Part shown: positions 63,836 through 64,000 of the stretch, in pieces | How the letters are laid out: the number at the start of each line of letters is the position of its first letter | Position numbering within the stretch: the first letter of the stretch is position 1 | NCBI GenBank assembly: GCA_019915135.1 | Contig: JAHLMK010000004.1 | Coordinates: 868,001-932,000, forward strand | Origin: Strobilurus pachycystidiatus | Lineage: Eukaryota; Basidiomycota; Agaricomycetes; Agaricales; Physalacriaceae | Length of the DNA: 64,000 nt | Direction: 5' to 3' | The notes under the pieces: generated by a model | Databases searched by the model: none | What the model was told of the DNA's origin: nothing | The model's input: the letters and a program-made list of their open reading frames with translations, nothing else | Made by a program: the position numbers and the translations under genes

Positions 63836-64000
63836 ATGGCGACTCGTGATGAGAAGCAAGTACGTTCACGTGATAATTTTGGGCTATGAAGTAGACAAGA
63901 GTGTAGGACTTTGCAGTAAAGACAGTCCCTTTTCGAGCTGCCGACCGATGTGCTCTCTCGTGAGCTTCTCCCGCAAACGTCCATCCAAATCGTAGTCTCC
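63836..64000 (+). CDS. Start of a gene running off the right edge
   Basis: MATRDEKQ (63836-63859) is followed by a GTACGT donor. An acceptor ending AAAGACAG near 63932 opens a frame reading SLFELPTDVLSRELLPQTSI to the window end. The LPTDVL segment is F-box-like, but too little is visible to name it. Confidence 0.4.

Overview
The window is nuclear DNA of a filamentous basidiomycete, most likely an agaricomycete. Genes are packed about one per 2 kb on both strands and are cut by many 45-60 base introns with GTRNGT..YAG borders. tRNA-Leu and tRNA-Tyr genes both carry introns. There are agaricomycete-style F-box-like and orphan families, and Ty3/gypsy and DNA transposons. Gene models below were built by reading splice sites by eye.

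Left arm (1-19.6 kb), mostly housekeeping. It holds the 5' part of an ergothioneine synthase gene (egt1-like), an Aa_trans-type amino acid transporter, a DCAF4-like WD40 protein, a protein kinase with a long disordered tail, the decapping cofactor DCP1 flanked by two paralogous orphan genes and a relic of a third, a 1.2 kb inverted-repeat element with 10-bp phased TTGAC arrays, an F-box/propeller gene, an orphan gene probably for a secreted protein, and an aryl-alcohol-dehydrogenase-type aldo/keto reductase.

Mobile-element island (about 19.6-42.9 kb). A 4.57 kb DNA transposon (20197-24770) has terminal inverted repeats, a 7-bp target duplication, a spliced 947-residue transposase-like gene and a large head-to-head palindrome. 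It sits in one copy of a GC-rich, palindrome-rich repeat family. Next is a 16.87 kb LTR retrotransposon (25734-42599) with two 1670-bp LTRs that differ at only two positions I could find, and a GCGC target duplication. It carries gag and pol, and pol is broken by a frameshift and by a 462-bp MITE with its own 8-bp duplication. Between pol and the 3' LTR are about 6 kb of cargo: one sense, intron-containing gene for a 663-residue protein with a Zn2Cys6-like cysteine cluster, and two antisense, multi-exon genes (331 and 432 residues). From the LTR TATA box to the first gag ATG the leader has no ATG in any frame for about 1.39 kb, yet its last 510 bases are open in frame with gag. This cargo-bearing retroelement is the most unusual system in the window.

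Right arm (42.9-64 kb). It holds tRNA-Leu(AAG), an NmrA/festuclavine-dehydrogenase-like reductase, a decayed fragment of mitochondrial glycerol-3-phosphate dehydrogenase, a Fab1-like phosphoinositide kinase without visible FYVE or chaperonin domains, tRNA-Tyr(GTA), the snoRNP assembly factor BCD1, a TmpA-like membrane oxidoreductase, Mediator subunit MED18, an F-box-like orphan with a decayed paralogue on the far side of a 506-residue orphan, an orphan three-exon gene, a small mitochondrial membrane protein, and the first exons of a gene running off the right edge.
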